The notes under the pieces: generated by a model
Databases searched by the model: none
What the model was told of the DNA's origin: nothing
What the model saw: the letters and a program-made list of their open reading frames with translations, nothing else
Position numbers and translations under genes: made by a program
Part shown: positions 9,401-19,900 of the stretch, one piece after another
Numbering within the stretch: the first letter of the stretch is position 1
Layout of the letters: each line of letters starts with the position of its first letter
Assembly (NCBI RefSeq): GCF_034424315.1
Contig: NZ_CP139972.1
Location: 8,006,501 to 8,070,500 of the forward strand
Direction: 5' to 3'
Origin: Chitinophaga sancti
GTDB taxonomy: Bacteria; Bacteroidota; Bacteroidia; Chitinophagales; Chitinophagaceae
DNA length: 64,000 nt

Positions 9401-12400
9401 CCCGGCGCAACAGCTACATCAATAGCACCAGTCTGCAGAACGGATGCTGGAGAGGTGTTCTTTACAAACAGGAAGACTTTGAGATCTGTCATCCTAATCT
9501 CGCGGGAAACACTTATTTCACCTTCGACAACATAAATAGCCAGGTACAGACTGCTCTTCAGCAGATCATTCCTTACCTGACAATACCCGCTGCCGCTACA
9601 TTACAGGCGCAGCAACTCACTATCAGGGAAGCCTACTTCTGGAATGAGACACAGGACAATTTTTTACCCCTGGGCCAGCATTCATCCCGCTCCCTGCTTC
9701 ATCACCAGCAGACGGCCTCCTTTACATCTGACAACGTCAGGTATCTTTTCGGAGAAAATATGACCGATAGCATCCTGCAAAATGATGGTGGCTATTACTT
9801 TGATCAGGCTAGAGGATACTGGTATAATAGAGGTTTGGTACAGCATTACTTCTCCACCGCCCAAACTCTTTATCAATTGTACAAGGTGGAAAATTCTTTT
9901 GCCAGCACTGCCTCCTCTCTCTTTTTGCAAACAACATTCTCCTATGACCGCTACAACATGGTGATCAGCGGCAGTAAACAATATCTGGATGATAACACCT
10001 ATAATGAAACATGGGCCGAATGCGATTATCAGACGATGAAATTCCGACAGATGGGTGACCCTAACGGCAATGTGACACAGATACTTTATGACCCGCTGGG
10101 CAATGTTGCTGTCAGCACCGTATTCGGAGAAGAAAAAGGTGTCTATACCGGAGGAATGAGGTTATATGATTTTAAAGACCAACCGGCAGAATACTCCTGG
10201 CCTGCCACCACAAAAGACGGGTATCCTGTTTCCTTCGCTGATGTGATCAGCAATCCCGAATATTATCTCCAGGGAGCTGTCAGTTTTTTCTTCTATGATA
10301 TGGATGCTTATCAGCAACGTTCGCAACCTATCAGCAGCATACAACTCAACCGAACAGAATTTTATCATACCAAAACCGGTATCAGCCCCTTTTCCTGTCG
10401 CCAGCTAATCGAATACAGTGACGGCATGGGAAGGGCCATCGAAACCAAACAGCTCACCGCCGCAAATACCTGGCTGACTTCGGGCCGTACTGTTTTTAAC
10501 AATAAAGGCAAAGTTGCAGCAGCCTATCTTCCTTTCTTTAGTGACACCGTACACTTTCAATCGCAACAGGAACTGGCCGGCAACGCCGTTCCTCCTCCGG
10601 CCACCACACAATACGATCCGCTGACAAGACCTGTCAGAACAGACACGCCAAAGGGTTTTTACATCCTTACGGTGTATACGCCGTGGGAAGAAAAACTATA
10701 TGACACCAATGATACGGTGAAAACCTCGCCCTATTATATCTCCTTCATGGCGAACTATCCTGCAAACCCCACCCAGGAGCAGATTAATGAAAAAGATGCG
10801 TTGGAGAAAGCAGCCATATTTAACAATACACCGGCTATACAGATAAAAGACAATACCGGCAGCGTTTTCCTCAAAATGCAGAACAACCTGGGATATGTAT
10901 CACCTGATGCCTTTACTACTATGGTACAAGGATCTGGCCTTACAAGCCGGCAGATATGGGATGAACTGGTAGCAGAACAATACCTTTCTACTGATGGATA
11001 TGTGACCGTGAACTTCCAGCCTTATGAAAAAGGTTTTACCTTAAAGCTCAAACCTGCATTCCAGCCATTCTCCGGACAAATCATCACCCTGCTAAAACAA
11101 AACTGTCTGACTGCCTGTTACGATACGGATATGGCCGGACGCATCACGCAGATCACAGATGCCAGGCTGTATTATTCCAATGTTACGACTGCCTCCAACT
11201 ACTATAACTTCAGGCAAGGCTATATCATGGGAGCATCCGGGCCTGTACTCATTGACAGTAGCGATGCCGGCCGGTCCTTTACGCTGAATAACGTCTTCGG
11301 CAATCCGGTATGGTCCTGGTCTCCCCGTGACTACAACCAGCTGATAAGTTATGATCGCTTTCAGCGAAAAACTGCCGTCAGAGCCCAACAGATACAATCG
11401 GGTATGCCTTCGGTGCCCGCAGCGCAATACCCGCTGATGGAAGTTTTTATTTACGGAGAAAGTCAGTCTGCATCACAGGCCAACAATCTCCGCGGCCAGT
11501 TATATCAACAAAAAGATGCCGCAGGTATTCAGACTTACCCATCCTATAGCCTTCAGGGTCAAACACTGCAGGTATCCAGACAACTGATCTCCGACTACAA
11601 ACAGCCACCCGACTGGAATACGGCGTCCATACCCATGGTTACTGACACCTATGCCAGCAGCTTCACTTACAATGCACTAACACAAATAGTGATGCAGCAA
11701 ACACCAGATGGCACCACCGCCACAACTGGTTATAACCTGCAAGGGTTGCCTGCTACTATCACACTTCAATACAACAATGCTCCGCAACAGATAATAACCG
11801 GTATTGACTATAACGCCAGCGGGCAGCGGACAAGCGTTATTTACGCAAATGGCATCAGGACAAACTACACATATGAAAACACCACCTCATGCCTGCTACT
11901 CCTGAAAAGCATGAGGAGCAGTGATGTGATGCAATCCATCGCATACACCTACGATCCTGCGGGCAATATCACAAGAATGACTGATCATAGTATTGACACA
12001 GTATTCAATAATAATCAGCAGGTAGCAGCGGTATCTGATTATACCTACGATGCATTGTACCGTCTGATCAATGCTACCGGCCGGCAACATCCGGGCATTA
12101 CTGCCAATACATACAGGAATAACAACGCTGACGGCAATTTTAAACAAAGCAAATTCAGTCAGTTGCCGGCAGATGGTACCGCATTGGAAAACTATAGAGA
12201 ACAGTATGTGTATGATGATGGATTCAATCTTGTACAAACCCGCCACACAGCTACTTCTGCTTCATGGACAAGGGATACTGCAGTGGAAGGCAGCTCCAAT
12301 CACCTGAAGGACCTCCGTTACGACGCTTCCGGAAACCTTACACAGCTGCAGATCAACAATACAGTGAGTCTGTCTTTTAACTACCGCGAAGAGCTTGTGC

Positions 12401-13881
12401 AGGCCGCCATCATCGAAAGGCCGCAGGAGCAGGACGACGCCGACTATTATCAATACGATAGCAATGGAAGCCGTATCAGAAAAGTTTCCGAATACATGGC
12501 CCACGGAGGTAGTGTAACCAATATCTCAGAAAAGATATATCTCGGCAATTATGAAATCAAGCAGCTGAAAACAGTCGGTGCACAGAATCAAACCACTACC
12601 ACCATGATCAGGCAAACGGTCAGAATAATGGATGGAGATGAATGTATTCTTATCCTTCATTACTGGGCACAGGATGACACTAAAAAAGAAGCGATGGCCG
12701 GTACCCGGCAGCTACGCTGGCAGTTAAGTAACCTGCTGCATTCCGTTGCCATGGAAGTGGATTCCCAGGCCCTGCTGATCAGCTATGAAGAATACTTTCC
12801 TTACGGAGGTACCAGTATTATTGCCGGTAACAATCAGCTGGAAGTTTCGTATAAGGATTATCGTTATTCCGGTAAGGAATGTGACGACAGTACCGGCCTC
12901 TATTACTATGGCGCCAGATATTATGCGCCCTGGCTCGGACGATGGCTCAAGCCCGATCCTGCCGGTATTGCAGATGGACTCAACCTGTATTTTTATGTGG
13001 GTGGTAATCCCATTACTTTCACAGATCCTACCGGTATGGTCCGGGAAATTCAGGTTTCAACAGAGACCGGCCAACGGCTGGAACAGGCACAGAAAGCCAT
13101 CGCCTTCGCCAGGCGTCAAATTCCGTTCGCTGGCAATTTAGGGCAGGAAGTGGTGAGTACAGAATCAGAAAGCTCCGCACGTTTAACAGTAGCCAGAAAC
13201 ATTTTAACCGGTTATTTCGGAGATTCCGAGGCCGTCACTAACGGTGCGGATGCCTTTAAAAGGGCAGCTACTGCCATTGCGGCACATGGTGGGGCCTGTA
13301 ATGAATTCAGTGCACTCACGCATTCCTACCTGATCTCTTCCATCATTACAGAACCGGTGTACAGGATCTGGGACCCCAATGTAAAGCACTCCTACACCCT
13401 GATAGGAGATCCCAGGTCTGTACCGGAAAAGGATTTGGTAGTAGCGGATGCATGGCCAACCCAATATCAGGCATCTACCTTTGCAGACATAGGCTGGACC
13501 CAACGATTCGGTGAACTGCAAGTCCACACAACAACAAACCCCGTGACTACTGAGGGGCAAGCCGATTCTAACCGCAGTTTGTTTGAACAGACTGTCCAGG
13601 GCATTCCGCAGGAAATGCGCCTGCCGGAATACGTATCCATTGGTGGCAGCATTGTCAGTTATGCCGGCAGGAACAGGATTGGCATCGAAGGATGGGGTAG
13701 GCTCGGTGCGCGTGAGCGGTATATGGAATACCATTACAATACTTTGAATGCAAGACCCTCACATCTTTACGGTAATACCCACAGTACACAAACGCCAGAG
13801 CCTTACCACTATTACAGCCAGGAAGATGTTATGAGAACTTACCATACCGGGCCGGAATCCAGTACCTGGCGGACCTTCTGA
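6478..13881 (+). CDS. Fused TcB-TcC (SpvB/Rhs) component of an ABC (Tc) toxin
   Basis: 2467 residues. In order: an SpvB-type N-terminal domain (about 15-330; LSTPKGGGALSGMG, GTGNYTIPLPITPARG); five FG-GAP/VCBS-like calcium motifs between about 395 and 690 (DLNGDGLPGFL, NLNGDGQVELL, DIDGSGTTDLV); the TcdB middle regions; many YD/Rhs repeats (about 1150-2080); and the Rhs core ending in a DPTGM motif at residue 2187. After the core comes a 280-residue variable tail, expected to be cut off inside the Rhs shell and injected. Seen in that tail: GGACNEFSAL (Cys2274), VKHSYTLIG (His2304) and VVADAWPT (Asp2324), a Cys-His-Asp order like papain-fold proteases or deamidases. TcB and TcC are separate genes in Photorhabdus; here they are one protein. 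It is followed 30 bases later by the TcA gene. No signal peptide is present, as usual for Tc toxins. Confidence 0.93.
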   Translation: MEVTDSPSALTDIVIPQLSTPKGGGALSGMGNTFQPDTFSGTGNYTIPLPITPARGFEPQLSLTYNSAQGNDVFGLGFTLTLNSISRMTTKGIPRYMGTDQYILTGEGELVKTTDRTEHFNNEDWLVTTYVPRIQKAYSCIEQWESVKDGTSWWKVVSSGNVTTTFGTTGNACIVNPADPTQIFQWLPDTSTDACGKKITYTYKSENNQNVPSVIYEQNRSYEANRYLSSVKYGNYWDSNGNPQFAFELIFDYGEYDLSNINQQNANPYIPVREWAYRPDAFSSYKGGFEIRTCRLCRQILLFHHFEELGNPCLVRSTLLNYDACQPYQSSQITIMSLLKEVISAGYKKDKTGGYEAKQLPPLTLSYTSFEAASTPSFDILEMDNNTLPDYLGEQRFLPIDLNGDGLPGFLFNNGNTIVYLAPTGDGKYQLPVSLNSFPVNKDIRNSNAWMVNLNGDGQVELLAGNGFYTYNNDGSWNNFQPFTYYPADTSNPFLEATDINATGRTDLLLATSDKILVYPSAGKDGFLPARTLQNENGFPFQTADSSGQVVSFADMFGDGSLHRVRISSGLAECWPCLGSGKYGPKVAIGNAPVPEDILDYSRLFLTDIDGSGTTDLVYVSANSVTVYINQNGNTFSVPITVILPEQFSDTDQIHFMDINGNGTNCLVFSKMSPAPKHYYYDFSNGMKPYLLNQINNNTGTVTTIQYCSATRFALEDKQAGQPWVTKLRFPVQVVESVTVCDQLSATKTVNRYKYHNGYYDPVERKFCGFGFVEAWDTETFQQYEQTPGNAVAPLNKDLYIPPVYTRTWCHTGTFQENDALLRQYKQAYFQGDLQALEFPGNVFEPDIYNADAATLRQAYAALQGCILRKEVYANDDQAISGNPYTVEAANVTVLLLQAIGDQAYASFSVSNRESISYNYERDPLDPAITQHFTLQTDPLNGKTQLSCTIYLSRRNGPFENTHVYAAQQQLKVTARRNSYINSTSLQNGCWRGVLYKQEDFEICHPNLAGNTYFTFDNINSQVQTALQQIIPYLTIPAAATLQAQQLTIREAYFWNETQDNFLPLGQHSSRSLLHHQQTASFTSDNVRYLFGENMTDSILQNDGGYYFDQARGYWYNRGLVQHYFSTAQTLYQLYKVENSFASTASSLFLQTTFSYDRYNMVISGSKQYLDDNTYNETWAECDYQTMKFRQMGDPNGNVTQILYDPLGNVAVSTVFGEEKGVYTGGMRLYDFKDQPAEYSWPATTKDGYPVSFADVISNPEYYLQGAVSFFFYDMDAYQQRSQPISSIQLNRTEFYHTKTGISPFSCRQLIEYSDGMGRAIETKQLTAANTWLTSGRTVFNNKGKVAAAYLPFFSDTVHFQSQQELAGNAVPPPATTQYDPLTRPVRTDTPKGFYILTVYTPWEEKLYDTNDTVKTSPYYISFMANYPANPTQEQINEKDALEKAAIFNNTPAIQIKDNTGSVFLKMQNNLGYVSPDAFTTMVQGSGLTSRQIWDELVAEQYLSTDGYVTVNFQPYEKGFTLKLKPAFQPFSGQIITLLKQNCLTACYDTDMAGRITQITDARLYYSNVTTASNYYNFRQGYIMGASGPVLIDSSDAGRSFTLNNVFGNPVWSWSPRDYNQLISYDRFQRKTAVRAQQIQSGMPSVPAAQYPLMEVFIYGESQSASQANNLRGQLYQQKDAAGIQTYPSYSLQGQTLQVSRQLISDYKQPPDWNTASIPMVTDTYASSFTYNALTQIVMQQTPDGTTATTGYNLQGLPATITLQYNNAPQQIITGIDYNASGQRTSVIYANGIRTNYTYENTTSCLLLLKSMRSSDVMQSIAYTYDPAGNITRMTDHSIDTVFNNNQQVAAVSDYTYDALYRLINATGRQHPGITANTYRNNNADGNFKQSKFSQLPADGTALENYREQYVYDDGFNLVQTRHTATSASWTRDTAVEGSSNHLKDLRYDASGNLTQLQINNTVSLSFNYREELVQAAIIERPQEQDDADYYQYDSNGSRIRKVSEYMAHGGSVTNISEKIYLGNYEIKQLKTVGAQNQTTTTMIRQTVRIMDGDECILILHYWAQDDTKKEAMAGTRQLRWQLSNLLHSVAMEVDSQALLISYEEYFPYGGTSIIAGNNQLEVSYKDYRYSGKECDDSTGLYYYGARYYAPWLGRWLKPDPAGIADGLNLYFYVGGNPITFTDPTGMVREIQVSTETGQRLEQAQKAIAFARRQIPFAGNLGQEVVSTESESSARLTVARNILTGYFGDSEAVTNGADAFKRAATAIAAHGGACNEFSALTHSYLISSIITEPVYRIWDPNVKHSYTLIGDPRSVPEKDLVVADAWPTQYQASTFADIGWTQRFGELQVHTTTNPVTTEGQADSNRSLFEQTVQGIPQEMRLPEYVSIGGSIVSYAGRNRIGIEGWGRLGARERYMEYHYNTLNARPSHLYGNTHSTQTPEPYHYYSQEDVMRTYHTGPESSTWRTF

Positions 13882-13911
13882 TATAACCTCATTATTTACT
13901 TTTTAATCAAG

Positions 13912-16900
13912 ATGACCATGAATCCTTCAAAAACGCGGTCCGCAGTCATTCCGGATTCCCTGAAAGATTTTTACCACCGGAACCCACACTTCGATATACA
14001 AACAACTAATCTGCTGGATACAGACATCATCAGCCAATACGGTCTGAAGAATACCCCGGAAGAACTTCACACGCTCCGGAAATGGCAGCGCCTTCGCCGT
14101 ATCGGTCCGGACGAAAATACCGCTCATACCCTTTTTACAGCAGGTATTGACTCCGCTCAGCAGCTGACAACCATGAGCCGATCCACATTTATACATCAAT
14201 ACAGCGACCTGTTAGGTGAAGAATCCATCGCCAATCAGGTATATGACCGGGCCCTACGCCTTAAAGACCAGACCATGCACCTGCTGGCAACTGTACACGG
14301 TGTAGTAGCCAATCGCTACTTCCGTAACATGGCTGTAAACCCTATCAGCAAGGATGTAACAGGATACTTTGAAGCCTTATCAGACTACCAGCAGATCTTT
14401 GGCACCCTCGACTTCTGCACCTGCGATGAGTGCAAATCCATACTGGGAGCTGCTGCCTATTTCGTGGACCTCATGCGCATCATAGACAAGGCCATCACTG
14501 TTCCTGACTCAACCGGCAACACTCCCATCCCCGCAGGACTTACCTTAAAGGCAAGACGGCCGGACCTCTGGCAGATAGAATTAACCTGCACCAATACCAA
14601 TACCATGGTGCCCTATCTTCAGATCGTTAATGCTATCCTGGAAAATACGGTAGAAGATGCCCTGATCAACAACAATCCAGGTACCTATCCGGTAGTATGG
14701 CAGTCAATGGCAACAGCCGTATATCCTTTCAATACACCCTATAATCAGCCACTTAACCAGATACGCGTACTACTCAAACAATTCCAGTTAACACTCAGCG
14801 CCATCATATCCGCATTTGATCCGGATAAAAAACAACCTGTCGGATATGCCGTCGAAGAACTAAACCTTTCTTTAGAAAGGTACCAGCTTGTAAAGACACC
14901 AGGCACCAGTGCGGCCAGCCTTACAGCCGCTTATGGCACAACTGTCGGCACCAATGATAACGGCGGACTGGAAGTGCTTTCCAAAATACTAAAACAGACA
15001 GGTCTTGAAAGAAACGACTTCATGTCGTTGTTAAGACAACAGCTGTCTCAGGAAGAACGTACAGGTGTGACATATACCTATACACCTTCCATCTTCGGAA
15101 CCAGGCTGACGCTGACATTTTTCGGAAATGAAGTACGCGGCTCTTTTGATGACTGTTACGGTACACTCGAAGGAACGCTGAATGGCAATGTCATCACCGG
15201 TACATGGTCCCAGGCTGGCATAGATCCTCCTGACAACGAGGGCAGCTTCCAGTTTACCATGACCACCAACTATTCTTCCTTCACCGGAAAATGGATGAAA
15301 GGTTATGAAAGCCAATGGAGCCCCAGCCCCTGGAATGGAACACAGACAGGAGGTGCACAGGCCGTCACACTGGCACATCAGCTGTTCATTAACCAGGGAT
15401 TGACCGGCAATGCCTACATGGACATAACGATCAACAACGTTGATTCTAATAATCCTATTGAACAGATCACCAATATCAATCATGATACCCTGGACCGTTT
15501 AAACAGATTCCTGCGGCTGGCCAAAGCCATCGGATGGGAATACTCCACGCTGGACTGGCTCATGATGTCCTTTGGTTTTAGCGCCATCAACGATAGTACG
15601 CTGGAATCACTCGCTGATGTAAAAACACTGGCCGACCGTTTGAACATAGACCCCGTGAACCTCGCAGCCTGCTGGTTTGATATCAAAACTACCGGAATGG
15701 GCGATAACTGCTATTCAGAAGCCCTCTTCGACACTATCTTTAATGACCCCGCACTTATCCGGAATGGTAGTGATCTCGACTACTACCATCCTGTCACGAC
15801 ATTAACCGGGAACAGTCAAGATGCACTTTTCAATAATCCTTTATATTTAAATACGCCTGTTGACTGGGTGATCAGCCAGACACTGTTCGACACAGAACAT
15901 TCCCAGTTGTCCCAGTCAGCACAATCTGCCCTCAACTATTCCCGCAGGATCGTTTCCGGCCTCAAAGCCAGCAACAATGATCTGACGGCCATAGCCGCCA
16001 ACTTTTATCCAAATACATCGTCCATGCCGCTGGGAGTAAGTAATCTGTCTCTACTATACCGGCATACCTTACTTCCTGCACGGCTCAAAATGCCGGTGGC
16101 TGACTACCTCGTCCTGCTGAAGCTCACCAACAAGAAAAGCCTGCAGCGCTTATTACCGGCAGACATCAGACAAATAGCTGATGTGGCTGACTGGATGCAG
16201 GCAACCAGGTTTAATGTATATGAACTGGATTATATTCTCAACAGTGTAACCAGTCTTTATGTCAATACAGGATATACCAGTGATTCCCTGAATGCTTTCC
16301 TTGCATCGCTCGTTACCTATGTACAGCCACTGCTGGTGGTAAGCACCAGTTTCATCTCCAATGCTATCAATGCTGACGTTTCGAATGCTTTCTTTAATTA
16401 CTTCTCCACTCATGGTTTTGTGAACACACAAGGTGTAGTATTGAAGCAACTCACAGACGCAGACAAAAAACTCATCACCAGCCTTACATTACCAGACAAA
16501 ACCAGCTATACCCCTACAGCCGAACAACTCGATGACGCACAAAAACGGCTAAACCAGCTTTATACTGATCAACAGCAGGCACTTATCAGCAATCTGGCTG
16601 GATTTTTCAATACTACTCCGGAGCTAACTGCGGTAATGATAGCAGGCATTTCAGCTATTCAGCAAATACCATCCGCTGTTACTTTGCTGATCGCTAATAT
16701 TAGTCCCGTTCCTGCAGCATTATCAGCTTTTATCCTGATGTTCTCCCAGCACCTGCTGATTGCAACCCGGTTATCGCTTACCCCTGATGAACTGAACAAC
16801 ATATTCAACTATCCGCAAGCCTATCTGAACGGCAGTACAGATGTGTTCAATTTCAAACCATTGTTGCTGACCAACCTAATCAACATATGGAAGATGAAAA

Positions 16901-19900
16901 GCCTGGTATATACTTTCCAGGATACCCAAAACCAGTTCATCAGCTTTCTTGCCCAGGCAGCCAATGGTTCGGTAACCGACGCGCAGATGCAAAAATTATG
17001 CGCGCTCACCGGATGGCCACCAGACCAAAGTATGTTTGTATGTAATATCTTATTTGGTGAAACAAAGCGTTGCAGCACCGTGTGTGAGATCTACCAGGTA
17101 AACAACTGTTTCATCATCGGCAAAAAGTTGGGTCTGGATATGTATTTTATACAGTCACTGGCTTCGCTTCAACTGCTATCCGCAGCTAATAATGATAACT
17201 GGTTCACTTTTACCAATAAAGCCAATGCCCTGACAGGCGCATTGCATGCATGTTCGGGTGAACAGGCATGGGCCGGTATCTATAAAAAATATAATAGTCC
17301 ACTGCTGGAACAACAACGGGATGTATTGGAAGCCTACAGCATATGGACACTCAACAAGACCTATTCCGACATCAGCAATTCCAGGGCACTATATGAATAT
17401 TTACTGATTGATGTGGACATGGGAGGATGCAGCGAGACATCCCTCATCCGGCAGGCATTAAACTCAGCCCAGTTATATCTGCAACGATGCCGGCTGAATC
17501 TTGAATTAAATGCCAGCATCAGTAAAGATGCCATTCCCGACAGCTGGTGGCCCTGGCTCATGAGTTACCGGGAATGGGAAGCCAACAGGCAGATCTTCCT
17601 GTATCCGGAGAACTACCTGGACCCTGCCCTCCGCAGAACTAAGACCAGTCTTTTTACCCAACTGGAAAATGATCTTTCACAGGCAGAAATCACCAAACCC
17701 AATGTAGGCAAAGCTTACAAAACATACCTGGATAACTTCGGGGACCTTGCTAAACTACAGTACGTAGAAGCCTGCCAGTATATTGTTCATGATCCTGCAT
17801 TAGGTGCAGCAGAAACACTTTATCTGTTTGCCCGTTCCCAGACCAATCCCACCAACTATTATTATATCACCCGCCAGTCGGGTAGTATATGGACAGAATG
17901 GAAGGAAATCAGTATCACCATCCCTTCTCCACTCATCACACCCGTATATGCGTTTAACCGGTTGTTCATCTTCTGGACAGAACTGACCACCACCCAGGTG
18001 ACCGATTTCACATCGAGCAACGGCAATGCCAAGGCAACGGTTGTCAAGGCTGCCATCAAATATTCCTTCATTGATTTCAGCGGCAACTGGACAGCTCCCC
18101 AATCACTGGCAGATCCACAGGTGATCAATGTCACCAGTGAAAAAGACCTGCATGCTCCGTTTGATCCTGCTTTTTTTAGTCCGGACCAGCCTTATTGGCA
18201 CAAGGTGGCCGTCTTACCCATCACCAGTGAGCATTTTACAGATCCTGTTACCGGCAGGATAAGCGGCGACAAATTAATGATCTGTTATGGTCCTTTGCTG
18301 GCTCAATATGCACATAGCAATATCTTAACAGCCGCTAATGTCAGTACAAACAATAATACCGATTTCAGTGCTTTCAAAAGCATAATAGATAGTGCTGTCA
18401 GCAACAACAACCAGCTGATCTGGGCATCCCAGAACAGTCAGTTGCCACTGATGGGCTCTTTTGTAATAGATAGTCTGCTAAATCCATCCTGGCTCATCAA
18501 CCAACAGGAAGTCAGGTATCTGTCCAATGATGTATTCGGAGACAATACCACCCCGGTTATCCAGGCCGGATTTGACGATGTAACGGGCGCGCTGGTACTT
18601 GTTCCGGTATACAATACCATAGGAAACAATTACACAGAGGGAATGAATCTTCAGCAGATTATCGCATTGATGCCAGCGAAGGCAGACGTATTGTCATTTT
18701 ACTGGCCGGAAGGAGGTATCACTGCTGATGATTCCAACAAATTCTTTTATGGTCTGCAGAAACCTCATGGCCCTTTAAGCCCGGATGGAACGATTGACCC
18801 CAGGATTGAATACTACAGTGTAGATATGATCTCCACGCTGTTGCAGGGATACAGTCAGGTCATTTGCCGTTATGTACTGGATACGCTGCTACAGCTTTTT
18901 TACGGTTCACCTTCCATACTGGGCAATCCACAGGCACCGGGGGCCACTATCTTTCCGGTGCGGAATGCTCCATGCAGCTTCGTTTTCATTCACCCCGGCG
19001 GCACATTCCTGTTTGAACCCGATGACAGTGAAAGCGTACCTGACATAACAGATGCGCTTCAGATCGCATCTATTTTCGGATGGGTAGCCCCTGATGCATT
19101 TATCAACAAGGGACTTAATATAAACAATACGCTGTCATCCACCATTTATAAGGGGTTGCAGGAGCGGGTGCTCAAACTGTTGGACGCCAACGGGATCGTT
19201 AATATGAGACTGGCATCCCTGACAGATGCCGATATGATCACAGCCCCCCTTATGATCTCCGAACTCCAGGCACAATGGGTATTGAATGTGTTGCTATCAT
19301 CCGGTCGTACAGGTATACAATATGATAGCACAACCGTAGACCAGGACCTTGACTACGACACCATGCAGTTTGCTACTACCCGGTTAACGACCGGTGTTGT
19401 CCGGGATATTGACAGGCGCTTATTTGCAGGAGGCATCGATGCCGTTTTACAGTTGAGTACCCAGCAGGCCCCTGTTAATATAGGAGCTTGTTTCAGTGAT
19501 TTACAACCCGACTTCCAGGTAATACCGCCGGCTTCCCTGTATACCAACCAGGTAGACTTCACCGGTCCGTATGGACTCTACTACTGGGAACTTTTCTATT
19601 ATGCCCCCACGATGGTAGCATCACAGCTGAATACCAACCAGCAGTTCCTGGATGCAGAACAATGGTACCAGTACATTTTTAATCCGACCCTTCCTCCGTT
19701 CGTGATAAGCCCCGATGCCTTTATCAACCTGGACATCAGTAAAGCACAATCCGAACAATTCTATACGAACCTGGAGAGAGCTGGTTATATTACCAGCGGA
19801 TCTGTAACAGCTACCGCCAACAATGCCACTGTAGCACAGATTGCACAGGTACTGGGACTTAACCTGACAGTTGATAGCGACGGGAAAAATCTGAGGACAG

